A stretch of 64,000 nt of DNA from Paenibacillus cellulositrophicus (GCF_009363095.1 NZ_CP045295.1:2170001-2234000); one strand, 5' to 3'; positions 19,777 through 31,583 are shown, numbered from the stretch's first letter. The notes: generated by a model not told the origin, from the sequence alone. Made by a program: numbers and translations.

Positions 19777-19801
19777 ATATAGTAATGCACAGTTTATCAG
19801 A

Positions 19802-19817
19802 ACATGTACGTACAAGT
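19802..19817 (-). promoter_or_regulatory. AraR operator, distal araA box
   Basis: acatgtacgtacaagt has the perfect core TGTACGTACA and is the exact reverse complement of the box in front of the arabino-oligosaccharide importer (10566-10581). Confidence 0.88.
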
Positions 19818-19882
19818 TGTATGGGTACATTGTATCCCTGCCATGTGAAAAAGGCAAGAACAATTTTGCCTGATTTGTGCTG

Positions 19883-19942
19883 TTGACTTGGTAGGAAAAA
19901 AGGAGCATAATCGGTTTGAAAATAAGTTAGTAAGTACTTACT
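19883..19942 (+). promoter_or_regulatory. Promoter and TetR-type operator of the hydroxyacyl-CoA dehydrogenase gene
   Basis: TTGACT (19883-19888) and CATAAT (19906-19911) are 17 bp apart. Just downstream is the 14-bp perfect palindrome agtaagtacttact (19929-19942). A related sequence (tgtaagtaagta, 22631-22642) overlaps the -10 of the glyoxalase-type gene, suggesting one repressor for both, probably the TetR protein encoded between them. Confidence 0.72.
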
Positions 19943-20091
19943 TTTGAATTTTTTGCTGCTGGGATATCTCTTATCGGCTGGCGGGCGAACCTGGCGGCAA
20001 TCCACGCAGGCCTTCCCCACCTTGGGCTTTGCGTATGAATGGATAACCCGAAGACGACAATAACCACATCTAAGAAAAGGAGCAATGCATC

Positions 20092-20991
20092 ATGAATTTC
20101 AAACATATTACGGTTGCCGGCAGCGGCGTGCTGGGCAGCCAAATTGCTTTTCAGACCGCCTTCAAGGGCTTTGAAGTCACCGTATACGACATTAACGATG
20201 AGGCACTGGAACGGGCCAAAAGCCGGATCCACGATCTGATGCCCCATTATCAGAGCGATCTTGGCGCCTCGGAGGAAGAACTTGCCGCGGCTTTTAGCCG
20301 GCTCTCCTTCAACAGCGACCTGGCCCAAGCGGTTGCACAGGCCGATCTGGTGATCGAAGCGATCCCCGAAGTGGTGCAGATCAAAACCGATTTTTACCAT
20401 GAGCTGAGCAAGGTGGCCCCGGAACGGACCGTATTTGCCACGAACTCTTCCACCCTGCTGCCGAGCCAGTTCGCCGAAGCAACCGGGCGGCCGGAGAAGT
20501 TTTTGGCGCTCCATTTTGCCAATGAAATCTGGAAAAACAACACCGGCGAAATCATGAAGCATCCCGGCACGGACACGACCGTGTTCAACGACGTCATCGA
20601 ATTCGCCAAAGCGATCGGCATGGTGGCCCTGCCGCTGCATAAGGAGCAGCCCGGCTACATCCTGAACTCCCTGCTGGTCCCGCTGCTGGAAGCCGCTCAG
20701 CTGCTGCTGGTCAAAGAAGTGGCCGACCCGGAAACGATCGACAAAACATGGATGGTGGCAACCGGCGCTCCGATGGGACCGTTCGCCATTCTGGACGTGG
20801 TGGGCATCAACACCGCCTACAATATCGGCCTGGCCAAAGCCAAGGCGACCGGCGACCCGGAATTCGAAAAGATCGCGAATCTCCTGAAATCCGAATACCT
20901 CGATAAAGGCAAGATTGGCCGCGCCGCCGGCGAGGGCTTCTACAAATATCCGAATCCGAGCTTTGCAGAGCCTGGATTTTTAAAAAGTTAA
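20092..20991 (+). CDS. 3-hydroxyacyl-CoA dehydrogenase family protein
   Basis: The 299-residue protein has an N-terminal Rossmann fold (AGSGVLGSQIAFQTAFKGF, with GxGxxG read as GSGVLG) followed by NAD-binding acidic residues (VYDIN). The catalytic region runs through TNSSTLLPSQFAE and ALHFANEIWKN. The family oxidises (S)-3-hydroxyacyl-CoA using NAD+. Here the usual HFFNP motif reads HFANE, so the substrate may differ. The ATG at 20092 has AAAAGGAG upstream. The gene has its own promoter, a palindromic operator and a terminator, and is followed by a TetR gene. Confidence 0.82.
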   Translation: MNFKHITVAGSGVLGSQIAFQTAFKGFEVTVYDINDEALERAKSRIHDLMPHYQSDLGASEEELAAAFSRLSFNSDLAQAVAQADLVIEAIPEVVQIKTDFYHELSKVAPERTVFATNSSTLLPSQFAEATGRPEKFLALHFANEIWKNNTGEIMKHPGTDTTVFNDVIEFAKAIGMVALPLHKEQPGYILNSLLVPLLEAAQLLLVKEVADPETIDKTWMVATGAPMGPFAILDVVGINTAYNIGLAKAKATGDPEFEKIANLLKSEYLDKGKIGRAAGEGFYKYPNPSFAEPGFLKS

Positions 20992-21022
20992 CCTGATATA
21001 ATCGTCTAAACAGGCATACAAA

Positions 21023-21052
21023 AAGACCAGCTTACATGCTGGTCTTCTTTGT
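21023..21052 (+). terminator. Terminator after the hydroxyacyl-CoA dehydrogenase gene
   Basis: A 9-bp perfect stem (aagaccagc 21023-21031 / gctggtctt 21038-21046) with a 6-nt loop is followed by ctttgtc. Confidence 0.85.
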
Positions 21053-21112
21053 CACTTCTATTATAATTTTATATACACGGACACCCTTTTCACGAAACTG
21101 AAGGAGATCGAT

Positions 21113-21697
21113 ATGAACAAAGGCGAACAGACCAAGCAGCGGATCATCCAGCAGGCAAGAACGCTTTTCTCTACATCCGGCTATGACGCCACGAAGACGA
21201 GTGAAATCGCCAAAGCCTGCGGCATTTCCGAAGCGGCCATGTATAAATATTTCAACAGTAAAATGGAGCTGCTCAAAGCGTGCGTTGTTACGGCCGAGCC
21301 CGATGAAGAAACTACGGCGCACACAGATTTGAGCCAGAGCACGAACGAAGAGCTGATCGAGCGTTATGTGAATAAACGGATCACGATGATCGAGCGCAAC
21401 CATGAGCAGTACAGCATTCTTTTTGCCGAGTCCTCGCGTTACCCCGAGCTTTCCCAATACTTTGACCAATCCTTGTACCGGCAAAGCGCCGAAATCAAAG
21501 AGATCAAGCGTCGGATCGAGGAAGGGAGCATGAACGGGATCCAAGAAATTTTCACTCTGGAGCTGGGTCTGACGGCTGGCATTTGCTCCATTCTCCAGCA
21601 TGACCAAATGAATCATGGCGCACTGCTGCAGAACCTTTCCGAGTTCCGGAGCGAAATGACCCGGTTTATGAAATACGGTTTGATCGGCAGGCCATGA
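21113..21697 (+). CDS. TetR-family transcriptional regulator
   Basis: The 194-residue protein has an N-terminal TetR helix-turn-helix (residues about 5-50: KQRIIQQARTLFSTSGYDAT, then EIAKACGISEAAMYKYFNSK) and an all-helical ligand domain. The ATG at 21113 has AAGGAGATCG upstream. A TATAAT stands about 50 bp upstream, so it has its own promoter. It lies between a hydroxyacyl-CoA dehydrogenase gene and a glyoxalase-type gene whose promoters share a TAAGTAAGTA-like motif. It is the best candidate repressor for both, possibly responding to an acyl-CoA or aromatic compound (inference). Confidence 0.88.
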   Translation: MNKGEQTKQRIIQQARTLFSTSGYDATKTSEIAKACGISEAAMYKYFNSKMELLKACVVTAEPDEETTAHTDLSQSTNEELIERYVNKRITMIERNHEQYSILFAESSRYPELSQYFDQSLYRQSAEIKEIKRRIEEGSMNGIQEIFTLELGLTAGICSILQHDQMNHGALLQNLSEFRSEMTRFMKYGLIGRP

Positions 21698-21730
21698 CTT
21701 TTTATTAAAAAGCGGTTATTTAAAATGTGC

Positions 21731-22594
21731 TCAGCCGCGACCGGCCGAAGTCAGCCGCACCCCTATATTCCAGGGATCCCTGACGAGAAAGGCGCCTTCT
21801 TCCTGCTCTTCCGCAGCCATTCCCGCTTCACGGACCCGCTGGACGAGCTCCTCCACCTCACGCGCCCCCGGCAGCACGATCGTCATATAATCGATGCCGG
21901 TGCCATTGGCCGGTACCGGCGGCGCTCCGACGCCGGCCCAAATATTCAGGCCGACATGGTGATGGTAACCTCCGGCCGAGATGAACAGTGCACGCATCCG
22001 CGCATAATCGCCGACCACGTCAAACCCCAGTATATCGCAGTAGAAACGCTTCGCTTCGGGCAGGCTTCCGACATGGAAGTGAACATGCCCGATCACCGTG
22101 CCCACAGGCAGCCCCTGCCATTCCAGCCCGGCCGACTGCTCCAGCAGGCCGCGAATGTCCACCGCTTCGGTGACCATAATGTAATTCCCGTTCGGCTCCT
22201 TGCGCCACGTATCTCTTGGACGGTCTGCATAGACCTCGATCCCGTTCTGATCCGGATCGCTTAAATAGATCGCTTCACTGACCGCGTGGTCCCCTTGGCC
22301 AAACGGCGTGTCGGTCTGGATGAAATGGCGGACGACCGTTCCGAGATGTTCCCGGCTCGGCAGCAGGATCGCAAAATGGTACAGTCCCGCATGCGAACGC
22401 TCCGGCACGATGACGGCGTCCTCCAGCTCCTCGAGGATCAGAATCGGGCTTGCGGATCCCCTTGGTCCCAGCTCCGCCGTACTCCCCTCTCTTTTCAACA
22501 CTTCCAGTCCGATAATTTCTGTATAAAAGGCGATGGAACGGTCCATCCGGCTGATCTTGATTTTAACCGGTCCAAGCTTCATTTCAGGATGCAT
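21731..22594 (-). CDS. VOC-family dioxygenase, CatE-like (two glyoxalase modules)
   Basis: The 287-residue protein has two vicinal-oxygen-chelate halves (residues about 8-130 and 165-275). It carries metal-ligand candidates His in AGLYHFAILL and GHVHFHVG and Glu in GIEVYAD. The length and layout match CatE of Bacillus, a catechol 2,3-dioxygenase that uses Fe(II). The ATG at 22594 has GGGGAG upstream. Its promoter is excellent, and a motif shared with the hydroxyacyl-CoA dehydrogenase operator overlaps the -10. This suggests a response to quinone, catechol or lipid stress. The true substrate could be another cyclic compound. Confidence 0.82.
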   Translation of the reverse strand: MHPEMKLGPVKIKISRMDRSIAFYTEIIGLEVLKREGSTAELGPRGSASPILILEELEDAVIVPERSHAGLYHFAILLPSREHLGTVVRHFIQTDTPFGQGDHAVSEAIYLSDPDQNGIEVYADRPRDTWRKEPNGNYIMVTEAVDIRGLLEQSAGLEWQGLPVGTVIGHVHFHVGSLPEAKRFYCDILGFDVVGDYARMRALFISAGGYHHHVGLNIWAGVGAPPVPANGTGIDYMTIVLPGAREVEELVQRVREAGMAAEEQEEGAFLVRDPWNIGVRLTSAGRG

Positions 22595-22630
22595 GTCGGC
22601 ACTCCCCTAACTTTTTATTTAATTACTTTT

Positions 22631-22667
22631 TGTAAGTAAGTATATTTTTATAATGAGTTTTTGTCAA
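22631..22667 (-). promoter_or_regulatory. Sigma-A promoter with overlapping operator of the CatE-like gene
   Basis: On the minus strand TTGACA (22667-22662) and TATACT (22644-22639) are exactly 17 bp apart. The -10 is embedded in TATACTTACTTACA, which repeats the ACTTACT half of the palindrome at 19929-19942. Confidence 0.82.
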
Positions 22668-22779
22668 GCAGAAGCTTTGCAGCGAGGATCGGAAGACCGG
22701 TAGTTGAACATTTTAGAAGAAACCATCCGGCTCCCTATCCGTATACATTAGAAATATGGCATGACAAGGAGGAATCGAG

Positions 22780-23118
22780 ATGAAGTGTCCGATATGTGAA
22801 GACTCCCGCATGAAGGAAGTGGAGAAAGACGGGATTCTGATCGACATTTGCCCGACATGCAAAGGCGTGTGGCTGGACCGCGGAGAGTTGGACAAGCTGA
22901 TGTCCGACGTGCGTGAAGTCCGCGGAGACTATAATGAATGGTATTACGGAGATGCTGACCGAAACCAGAGGCCAAGGGACAGCTACCCTTCAGGCCAGCC
23001 CTATCCACCGCAGCAGCAGTCCTATGACAAATATGACAAGCATGGCCATTCCTCTTACCCGCATCATAAGAAAAAGAAAAAAAGCGTGCTCGACGTGTTC
23101 GGGGACTTGTTCGATTAA
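22780..23118 (+). CDS. TFIIB-type zinc-ribbon protein
   Basis: The 112-residue protein has an N-terminal zinc ribbon CPICEDSRM..CPTCKGVWLDRGEL (residues 3-45), the zf-TFIIB (PF13453) pattern of two Cys-x2-Cys knuckles. A Pro/Gln/Tyr/His-rich tail follows and ends in a lysine-rich stretch, HHKKKKKSVLDVFGDLFD. The tail looks disordered and positively charged. The function of this family is unknown. The ATG at 22780 has AAGGAGGAATCG upstream. The gene stands alone and is separated from lacZ by a bidirectional terminator. Confidence 0.85.
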   Translation: MKCPICEDSRMKEVEKDGILIDICPTCKGVWLDRGELDKLMSDVREVRGDYNEWYYGDADRNQRPRDSYPSGQPYPPQQQSYDKYDKHGHSSYPHHKKKKKSVLDVFGDLFD

Positions 23119-23131
23119 CACCCGCACAGCA

Positions 23132-23166
23132 AAAACCCCTGGCTCCGTATCGGAGCCGGGGCTTTC
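23132..23166. terminator. Bidirectional terminator between the zinc-ribbon gene and lacZ
   Basis: The stem cccctggctccg/cggagccgggg (23136-23147 with 23151-23161) carries a T-rich tail on both strands, TTTTT on the minus side and ctttcgtt on the plus side. The two genes converge on it. Confidence 0.85.
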
Positions 23167-23181
23167 GTTATGTTCTGCCTC

Positions 23182-26223
<3,042 letters not shown>

Positions 26224-26345
26224 TTACGGTTAACGTATCGCCAAAAACAGTTCAAGCTGTATTCGCTGCCTGTAGCCAGGCAGCCGTCCTACGGTTATAT
26301 ATCGATAATGCAATATCGTTAGTTCAATGAATCCGCTGCTGCGCA

Positions 26346-27839
26346 TCAAGTGCGGATATGGGACAGTACGGCCGCCTGCTTCCGGCCGGTGATAAGCCGC
26401 TCCCCGTCCGTAAAGCCTTCCTCCCGCCCTTCCAGCTCACGGATGAGAATAGAACGCCAATGATTGATCCGTTCCCGGCAGGCTTCGTCGGAAATGGCGT
26501 TGTGCAGCTCCATGGGGTCTTCCGCCAGGTTAAAAAACTGCTCTTCGCCAGTTTGCGGATACCAGATGAACTTCTCGGTCCCGTCCGTGACCCATTGGGT
26601 AGACTGATGACCGTACGCATGCTCCCCATGCAGATGGCTCCGCCATACCGGCGATGCTGTATTCGCTTCGTTCCTGGCCGCTGCCAGCCTCCAGATGCTG
26701 TCCCCTTCCACGCTTTCCGGGATCTGAACCCCGGCTGCATCAAGCAGCGACGGCATGATGTCACGCAGCTCCACGACCTCATCGGCCACAGTGCCCCGCT
26801 TGAGATGGAGCCGGCCGCCAGGGTCGTTCACGATCAACGGCAAGTGGGCACTTCCTTCATAGGGCAGCGCCTTCCGGAACAAGTGATGGTCGCCAAGCAG
26901 CTCCCCATGATCCGAGGTAAACATGATCACCGTGTTATGGAGTTCTCCGTACTCGTTCAGCGCCTGCAGGAACCGGCCGATTTGGTGGTCCAGATGGGTG
27001 ATCAGTGCATAATAAGCGGCCATCGCCCGGCGCAGCCTTCGTTTGGGGACGAGCCCCTTGCCCGTTGTCGGCGCCAAACCTTCCAGGGCGGGGTCATCCC
27101 CCTGCGCCCAGTCTCCGACCGGCGGATCCGGAATATCCGCATCTTCGTACAGGTCCAGATACGCCTGCGGCGGATCGAACGGCGGATGCGGACGGACGAA
27201 GGACATCCATAGAAAGAACGGCTTGCCCGGGTCTCTGCGGCGCAGAAAGTCGATCGACTGGGTCACGACCCAGTTTGTCGGATGCTTCATTTCGTCCAAA
27301 TGCCACGGACGTGCGACGGTCGATGCGTTGCAGTCCAGGCCCGTGTCGATCAGATCGGCGCCGGGCACCCTTTCCCGGAGCCACTGCAGGTAATCGTCCA
27401 CCTGATCGTAATGCTCCTGCATCGGGATGCCGTGAAAATTGCGGTTGTGATGCAGGTAGCCGTCATGCAGCACCACGTTGTGAAAGCCCATCAGGTTTCG
27501 GGCGGGATACACATGCATTTTACCGATGCACTGCGTATGGTATCCCGCTTTGGCCAGCTCCCCTGGCAGCGTGACCGGATCATTCCACGGTACCCGGTCC
27601 TGATACCCAACGCGTCCGTGCGTCCGCTGAGACTGGCCCGTAAAGATGGCCGCCCGCGCCGGCACGCAGGTCGGGGTTGCCGAATAGGCGCGGCTGAACC
27701 TCACGCCGGTCCGGGCAAGCTCGTCCAGATTCGGCGTTTCCACGACGGGGTGGCCGGCGATGCTGAGGCAGTCGAATCGCATCTGGTCCACGGTAATCAA
27801 CAGCACGTTGGGCCTGCCTTGCTCTTCGTTCCTATTCAT
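26346..27839 (-). CDS. Cys-type sulfatase
   Basis: The 497-residue alkaline-phosphatase-fold sulfatase has the modification motif C-x-P-x-R at Cys58 (TPTCVPARAAIFTG). Metal ligands are visible in LLITVDQMRFD and in FTSDHGELLGDHH. Cys58 must be turned into formylglycine for activity, and a formylglycine-generating enzyme is encoded 2 kb away. There is no signal peptide, so it acts in the cytoplasm on an imported sulfated sugar. The family also includes choline-sulfatase-like and phosphonate-type members, so the substrate is open. The ATG at 27839 has AAGGAGGAGAG upstream. It lies upstream of the GH2 beta-galactosidase gene and divergent from the ROK regulator. Confidence 0.9.
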   Translation of the reverse strand: MNRNEEQGRPNVLLITVDQMRFDCLSIAGHPVVETPNLDELARTGVRFSRAYSATPTCVPARAAIFTGQSQRTHGRVGYQDRVPWNDPVTLPGELAKAGYHTQCIGKMHVYPARNLMGFHNVVLHDGYLHHNRNFHGIPMQEHYDQVDDYLQWLRERVPGADLIDTGLDCNASTVARPWHLDEMKHPTNWVVTQSIDFLRRRDPGKPFFLWMSFVRPHPPFDPPQAYLDLYEDADIPDPPVGDWAQGDDPALEGLAPTTGKGLVPKRRLRRAMAAYYALITHLDHQIGRFLQALNEYGELHNTVIMFTSDHGELLGDHHLFRKALPYEGSAHLPLIVNDPGGRLHLKRGTVADEVVELRDIMPSLLDAAGVQIPESVEGDSIWRLAAARNEANTASPVWRSHLHGEHAYGHQSTQWVTDGTEKFIWYPQTGEEQFFNLAEDPMELHNAISDEACRERINHWRSILIRELEGREEGFTDGERLITGRKQAAVLSHIRT

Positions 27840-28245
27840 CGGCTCTCCTCCTTGAATCCAGCGGATATGATCGATAGCCCTGAGAGAATCCTTGAAAATG
27901 CCTGTTCCCCCTTATTAAACCCTTCACGTGATGAAAAGTAAATGAAATTATTCGTTTTTTCGTGCAGATTACCCCGATGGGAAAACGATGAAAACGGATT
28001 ACTCTGATTACTTTATTTCAAAAAGAAATTAAGATCGGTATAATGGGGGTTAACACCTCACAGATGAGGATGCAGTCCGGTTGCCACTTGCTGGGGCCGT
28101 GTGTATGATAATCATGAAGCAGCCTGTACGTATAATTGTAGAAAAACCATTGCCAGCAGAGCCCTTCCGGCGTTTGCCGCCGGATCATATTGTGGGGCAC
28201 CAGCCGCTGGCCTTAACGGTTCAGAATAGTGAGGATAACGACGAT
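27840..28245. promoter_or_regulatory. Divergent control region between the sulfatase and ROK regulator
   Basis: A plus-strand promoter is visible: TTTCAA, 17 bp, TATAAT (-10 at 28039-28044), about 200 bp before the ROK start. The minus-strand promoter of the sulfatase was not fixed. No gene is supported, and the reading frame in the long ROK leader has no ribosome binding site. Confidence 0.55.
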
Positions 28246-29472
28246 ATGCAAGATTTTAAGGAAGAGAGATGGAATGTAAAAGAACGCATTCCCTCACCGA
28301 AAGCCAAGGAACTGTTCTATGATATCCGGCGCAAGCAGGAGATTTCCAAGGGCGACCTGCTGGCGTCAAGCGGACTGACGATCAGTACGCTGACCCGCGT
28401 CCTCGACGAGCTTGTCTCCATCGGCGTCATTAGCGAGAGCGGCCTCGGCGCTTCGACCGGGGGACGGCGTCCGATTCTGTACCAGGTCCGGGGCGAGTAC
28501 GGCTATGCGTTTGGCCTGGATGTCTCCCGCGTCGTCTCCCGCCTCATTTTGCTCGATTTAGCCGGGCAGACGCTGGAAACAGCGGAATGGGACATGACAG
28601 GCGACATGACGCCGGAGCGGCTCATCGGCGAGGTTGTCGGCCGGGCCCGGGAATGGATTGCCGCGCACGGCATCCCGCTGGATCAAGTCATCGGCATGGG
28701 TATCGGCGCCGTCGGCCCGCTCGACCGCGAGGCGGGCATCATCGAGGAGCCGGAGTGGTTTGCCGCGCCGGGCTGGCAGCATGTCGAGATCGTGCGCCTG
28801 ATCGAGGAGGCGCTGCACGTTCCGGTGCTGCTTGACAACGGCGCCAATGCCGCCATCGTCGCCGAAGCATGGGCGAACCGCGGCAAGGATTTCCGCCACA
28901 TGCTGTACGTGCATGGCGGCACGGGCCTGCGGCTGTCCATGATGTCGGACAGCAAGCTGATCTATGGGGCAGCCGATATGGAAGGCTCGTTCGGGCAGAT
29001 GATCATCCAGGCGGATGGCATCCCTTACCGAACCGCCAAAGGCAATCACGGCTGCCTCGATTCCTACGCGTCGGTCCATGCGATCGAACGCGAGGTGAAT
29101 TCCCGGCTGCGGATCGGCCGGAGCAGCCGGCTGCAGCAGATGCTGGAGCCGGGCGAGCCGGCACGCTTCAGCCACATTATGCAGGCGCTGAAGCAGATGG
29201 ATCCGATGGTCACGGAAGTCGTGACCCAGGCGGCAACGTACTTCGGCATCGGCCTGGCCAACCTGCTGAACATTTTGTATCCCGAGAAGGTCGTTCTCGG
29301 CGGGCCGCTGATGACGGATTCGAACCTGTTCTTCTATACGGCGACCCAGACCGCCATCCGCAAAACGTATCATTACCCGAAATATCAGGTCATTTTCAGC
29401 AAAGGCAGTTATGGCGAAGAAGCGATCGCCGTCGGGGCGGCGCTCCTGATGCTGGAGCAACTGACCTGCTGA
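28246..29472 (+). CDS. ROK-family transcriptional regulator (NagC/XylR type)
   Basis: The 408-residue protein has an N-terminal winged helix (residues about 15-75: KGDLLASSGLTISTLTRVLDEL) and a C-terminal sugar-kinase-like ROK domain (YAFGLDVSRVVSRLILLDLAG through MGIGAVGPLDREAG). The zinc motif of the family is partly lost: GNHGCLDSYAS has fewer cysteines than the usual CxCGxxGCxE, typical of regulators that bind but do not phosphorylate sugars. The ATG at 28246 has GTGAGG upstream; a longer reading to 28081 lacks a site. It is divergent from the sulfatase/beta-galactosidase pair and upstream of the formylglycine-generating enzyme gene, so it is the likely local repressor. Confidence 0.87.
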   Translation: MQDFKEERWNVKERIPSPKAKELFYDIRRKQEISKGDLLASSGLTISTLTRVLDELVSIGVISESGLGASTGGRRPILYQVRGEYGYAFGLDVSRVVSRLILLDLAGQTLETAEWDMTGDMTPERLIGEVVGRAREWIAAHGIPLDQVIGMGIGAVGPLDREAGIIEEPEWFAAPGWQHVEIVRLIEEALHVPVLLDNGANAAIVAEAWANRGKDFRHMLYVHGGTGLRLSMMSDSKLIYGAADMEGSFGQMIIQADGIPYRTAKGNHGCLDSYASVHAIEREVNSRLRIGRSSRLQQMLEPGEPARFSHIMQALKQMDPMVTEVVTQAATYFGIGLANLLNILYPEKVVLGGPLMTDSNLFFYTATQTAIRKTYHYPKYQVIFSKGSYGEEAIAVGAALLMLEQLTC

Positions 29473-29740
29473 GCCGGCTGCGTCCGTGAAGCCTTCAGGG
29501 GCCGCCGCATCCTCATAGCTCGTTTTTTCGGGGCCGCTTTGCCCTCAAAGCCTGTTGATACCCTCAGAGCCCGCTGCGGCCGCCGTCCTCCCAGAGGGCA
29601 CACGGATGCGTGTCCAGCTAGGAAGCCAGCCGGGCTTGAGCCATTGCCAGCAAGCGGACGGACACGGGTTAAACCGAACGGACATCAAACATGAAAGAAA
29701 GAACGAACATCCTCCTACCAGGAAAGGAGCAAGGACCAAA
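29473..29740. other. Gap between the ROK and formylglycine-generating enzyme genes
   Basis: No gene, promoter or terminator is clear in this GC-rich stretch, so the two genes may be co-transcribed. An in-frame upstream extension of the enzyme gene from 29555 has no ribosome binding site and is not used. Confidence 0.4.
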
Positions 29741-30967
29741 ATGACCCAAGAGACCTCCTCCACCGTTCCAACGTCGGGAAATGCCGGAAAGGCCGAAACC
29801 TCCTCCTGCTGCTGTTCTGCCGGGCGTGAAGCCGCTTTACAGGCTCCCGCCTGCGGAACGCCTACCGCCCGACACTTAAACGCGCCTGAAGCAAAGGATT
29901 TTCACGAAGGGGAAACAGGGGCCGCAAGCAGCCTTCCGCAGCTTCAAGGTTCCGGCAGGGCAGAGACCGGCACGGAATCGGACACACCGGCGGCAACATC
30001 GGCTGATCCCAAGGAAGCTTCGCCGACTCATACCGGCTCTGCAGCCGAGCGTCTCCACAGCTCAGCCGCCCAGCAAGAGCCGAGCCTGGCGGAACATTCG
30101 GCTCGGCCCGATCCCTCCCAATGGCCGATCATCCCCGAGGGTACCTATATCCTCGGCACCGATGACGGGGAAGGCTTCGCCTCGGATGCCGAAGGGCCTG
30201 CGCGGCCAGTGCACATCCCGGCATTCCGCGTATCGCCTTATGCCGTCACGAACGCCGAATTCGCCGCTTTCGTCCAGGCGACCGGCTACGTCACCGAAGC
30301 CGAGAAATTCGGCTGGTCGTACGTTTTCCAGCTGCTGATCCCGGATCCCCAGCAGGTGAAGATCGTCGGCTCTCCGGAGCGGACGCCATGGTGGCTCGGC
30401 GTCGAAGGCGCCACCTGGCGGGAGCCGGAAGGCCCCGGCAGCGGCATTGGTGACCGGATGGACCATCCCGTGGTCCACGTCTCCTGGAATGACGCTGCCG
30501 CTTACTGCGCCTGGGCCGGCGTCCGGCTGCCCACCGAAGTGGAGTGGGAAGCCGCGGCCCGCGGCGGCCTGGAGCGCAAGCGTTACCCTTGGGGCGACGT
30601 GCTGCGCCCCGGCGGCGAACACCGCTGCAACATTTGGCAAGGTGTATTCCCTACCAAAAACCATGCCAGCGACGGCTACCTCGGCACCGCCCCCGTTGAC
30701 GCCTATCTTCCGAACGGATACGGGCTGTACAACATGTCGGGCAACGTATGGGAATGGTGCGGCGACTGGTTTACGTCCGACCCGGCACAGCGCGGCTCTT
30801 CGGACCGGCCGGAAGGGCCAGCCCAGGGAAACGCCCGCCTCATGAAGGGCGGATCGTACTTATGCCATCAATCCTACTGCAATCGGTACCGCGTCGCTGC
30901 GCGCAGCGGCAACACGCCGGACAGCTCTACAGGCAACATCGGTTTCCGTGTGGCAGCGGATCTGTGA
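29741..30967 (+). CDS. Formylglycine-generating enzyme (SUMF1/FGE family)
   Basis: The 408-residue protein has a C-terminal FGE-sulfatase domain (about residues 127-408: [15 protein letters not shown] through GFRVAADL). The catalytic cysteine pair Cys375/Cys380 lies in [15 protein letters not shown], the CxxxxC spacing of aerobic copper-dependent FGEs, together with the [11 protein letters not shown] motif. It oxidises the Cys of C-x-P-x-R sulfatases to formylglycine. The first about 125 residues are a low-complexity Ala/Ser/Pro/Glu-rich extension with a Cys cluster (SSCCCSAGR, residues about 21-29) of unknown role. The ATG at 29741 has AAAGGAG 11 bases upstream. It probably matures the sulfatase encoded at 26346-27839. 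Confidence 0.93.
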   Translation: MTQETSSTVPTSGNAGKAETSSCCCSAGREAALQAPACGTPTARHLNAPEAKDFHEGETGAASSLPQLQGSGRAETGTESDTPAATSADPKEASPTHTGSAAERLHSSAAQQEPSLAEHSARPDPSQWPIIPEGTYILGTDDGEGFASDAEGPARPVHIPAFRVSPYAVTNAEFAAFVQATGYVTEAEKFGWSYVFQLLIPDPQQVKIVGSPERTPWWLGVEGATWREPEGPGSGIGDRMDHPVVHVSWNDAAAYCAWAGVRLPTEVEWEAAARGGLERKRYPWGDVLRPGGEHRCNIWQGVFPTKNHASDGYLGTAPVDAYLPNGYGLYNMSGNVWEWCGDWFTSDPAQRGSSDRPEGPAQGNARLMKGGSYLCHQSYCNRYRVAARSGNTPDSSTGNIGFRVAADL

Positions 30968-30977
30968 CGACAAGCCC

Positions 30978-31015
30978 AAAAAGGCACCGCTCCTCATGCA
31001 AAGCGGTGCCTTTTT
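30978..31015 (+). terminator. Terminator after the formylglycine-generating enzyme gene
   Basis: A perfect 14-bp stem (aaaaaggcaccgct / agcggtgccttttt) includes the T-run. It starts 11 bp after the stop codon. Confidence 0.92.
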
Positions 31016-31138
31016 GGCGTTAGCTTATTTGGCTTCCTTCGAGCTGACGCCAGGCCGCGATCCCAGACACGCTTCGCAATCACCGCTCGTTGTATGATGT
31101 GTTTCGAAACAGAATGAAACGGACTAGCGTTTATTATG

Positions 31139-31498
31139 CTAGTCCGTTTCTGTTTGTTCTTGATTATTCATTTTGAGCTGTTTTCGTTTGACATGGGCTA
31201 CTCCCCATTGATGCAGGGATTCCAAAATCGGCGACAGGCTCTTGCCGTATTCCGTGATGGAGTATTCCACTTTCGGCGGGACCTGCGGATATACGACTCG
31301 TTTAACGATCTCCTCTTCCTCCAATTCGCGCAGATGGAGCGTAAGCATCCTCTGCGTGATATCGGGCAGCAATCTTCTGAGCTCATTGAACCGCAAAGGC
31401 TTGCCTTGAAGCAAATGATAAAGGATAATCGGCTTCCATTTGCCGACGATCGAATCCAGCGCAACGACGAATTGACATTGGGCAGGGTTCTTTTGCAT
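31139..31498 (-). CDS. HxlR-family transcriptional regulator
   Basis: The 119-residue protein has the HxlR winged helix: VGKWKPIILYHLLQGKPLRF, then LPDITQRMLTLHLRELEEE, then a wing before VEYSITEYGKSL. Cys7 near the N-terminus (AQCQFVVALDSI, only part of the pattern known in redox-sensing members) could sense electrophiles. The ATG at 31498 is preceded by GGAGGTGGGC. It is divergent from an azoreductase gene, the usual partner of HxlR/YodB-type repressors that react to quinones and diamide. Control of azoR is inferred. Confidence 0.87.
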   Translation of the reverse strand: MQKNPAQCQFVVALDSIVGKWKPIILYHLLQGKPLRFNELRRLLPDITQRMLTLHLRELEEEEIVKRVVYPQVPPKVEYSITEYGKSLSPILESLHQWGVAHVKRKQLKMNNQEQTETD

Positions 31499-31550
31499 AG
31501 GCCCACCTCCGTTACGGTACCTTTTTTGTTACTATACCACATTATTGTGC

Positions 31551-31583
31551 CTACTTACCATAAGTGAGTTGGTATTATATGAT
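31551..31583 (+). promoter_or_regulatory. Promoter and candidate operator of azoR
   Basis: TTACCA (31555-31560) and TATGAT (31578-31583) are 17 bp apart. The -35 is embedded in the short palindrome acttaccataagt (about 31554-31566), a plausible HxlR binding site. Confidence 0.55.

Noticed and set aside
18212..20020. 602-residue reading of araA
   Set aside because: The extra 105 residues cross both AraR boxes and the promoter. The ATG at 19705 has a good ribosome binding site and gives the family length.
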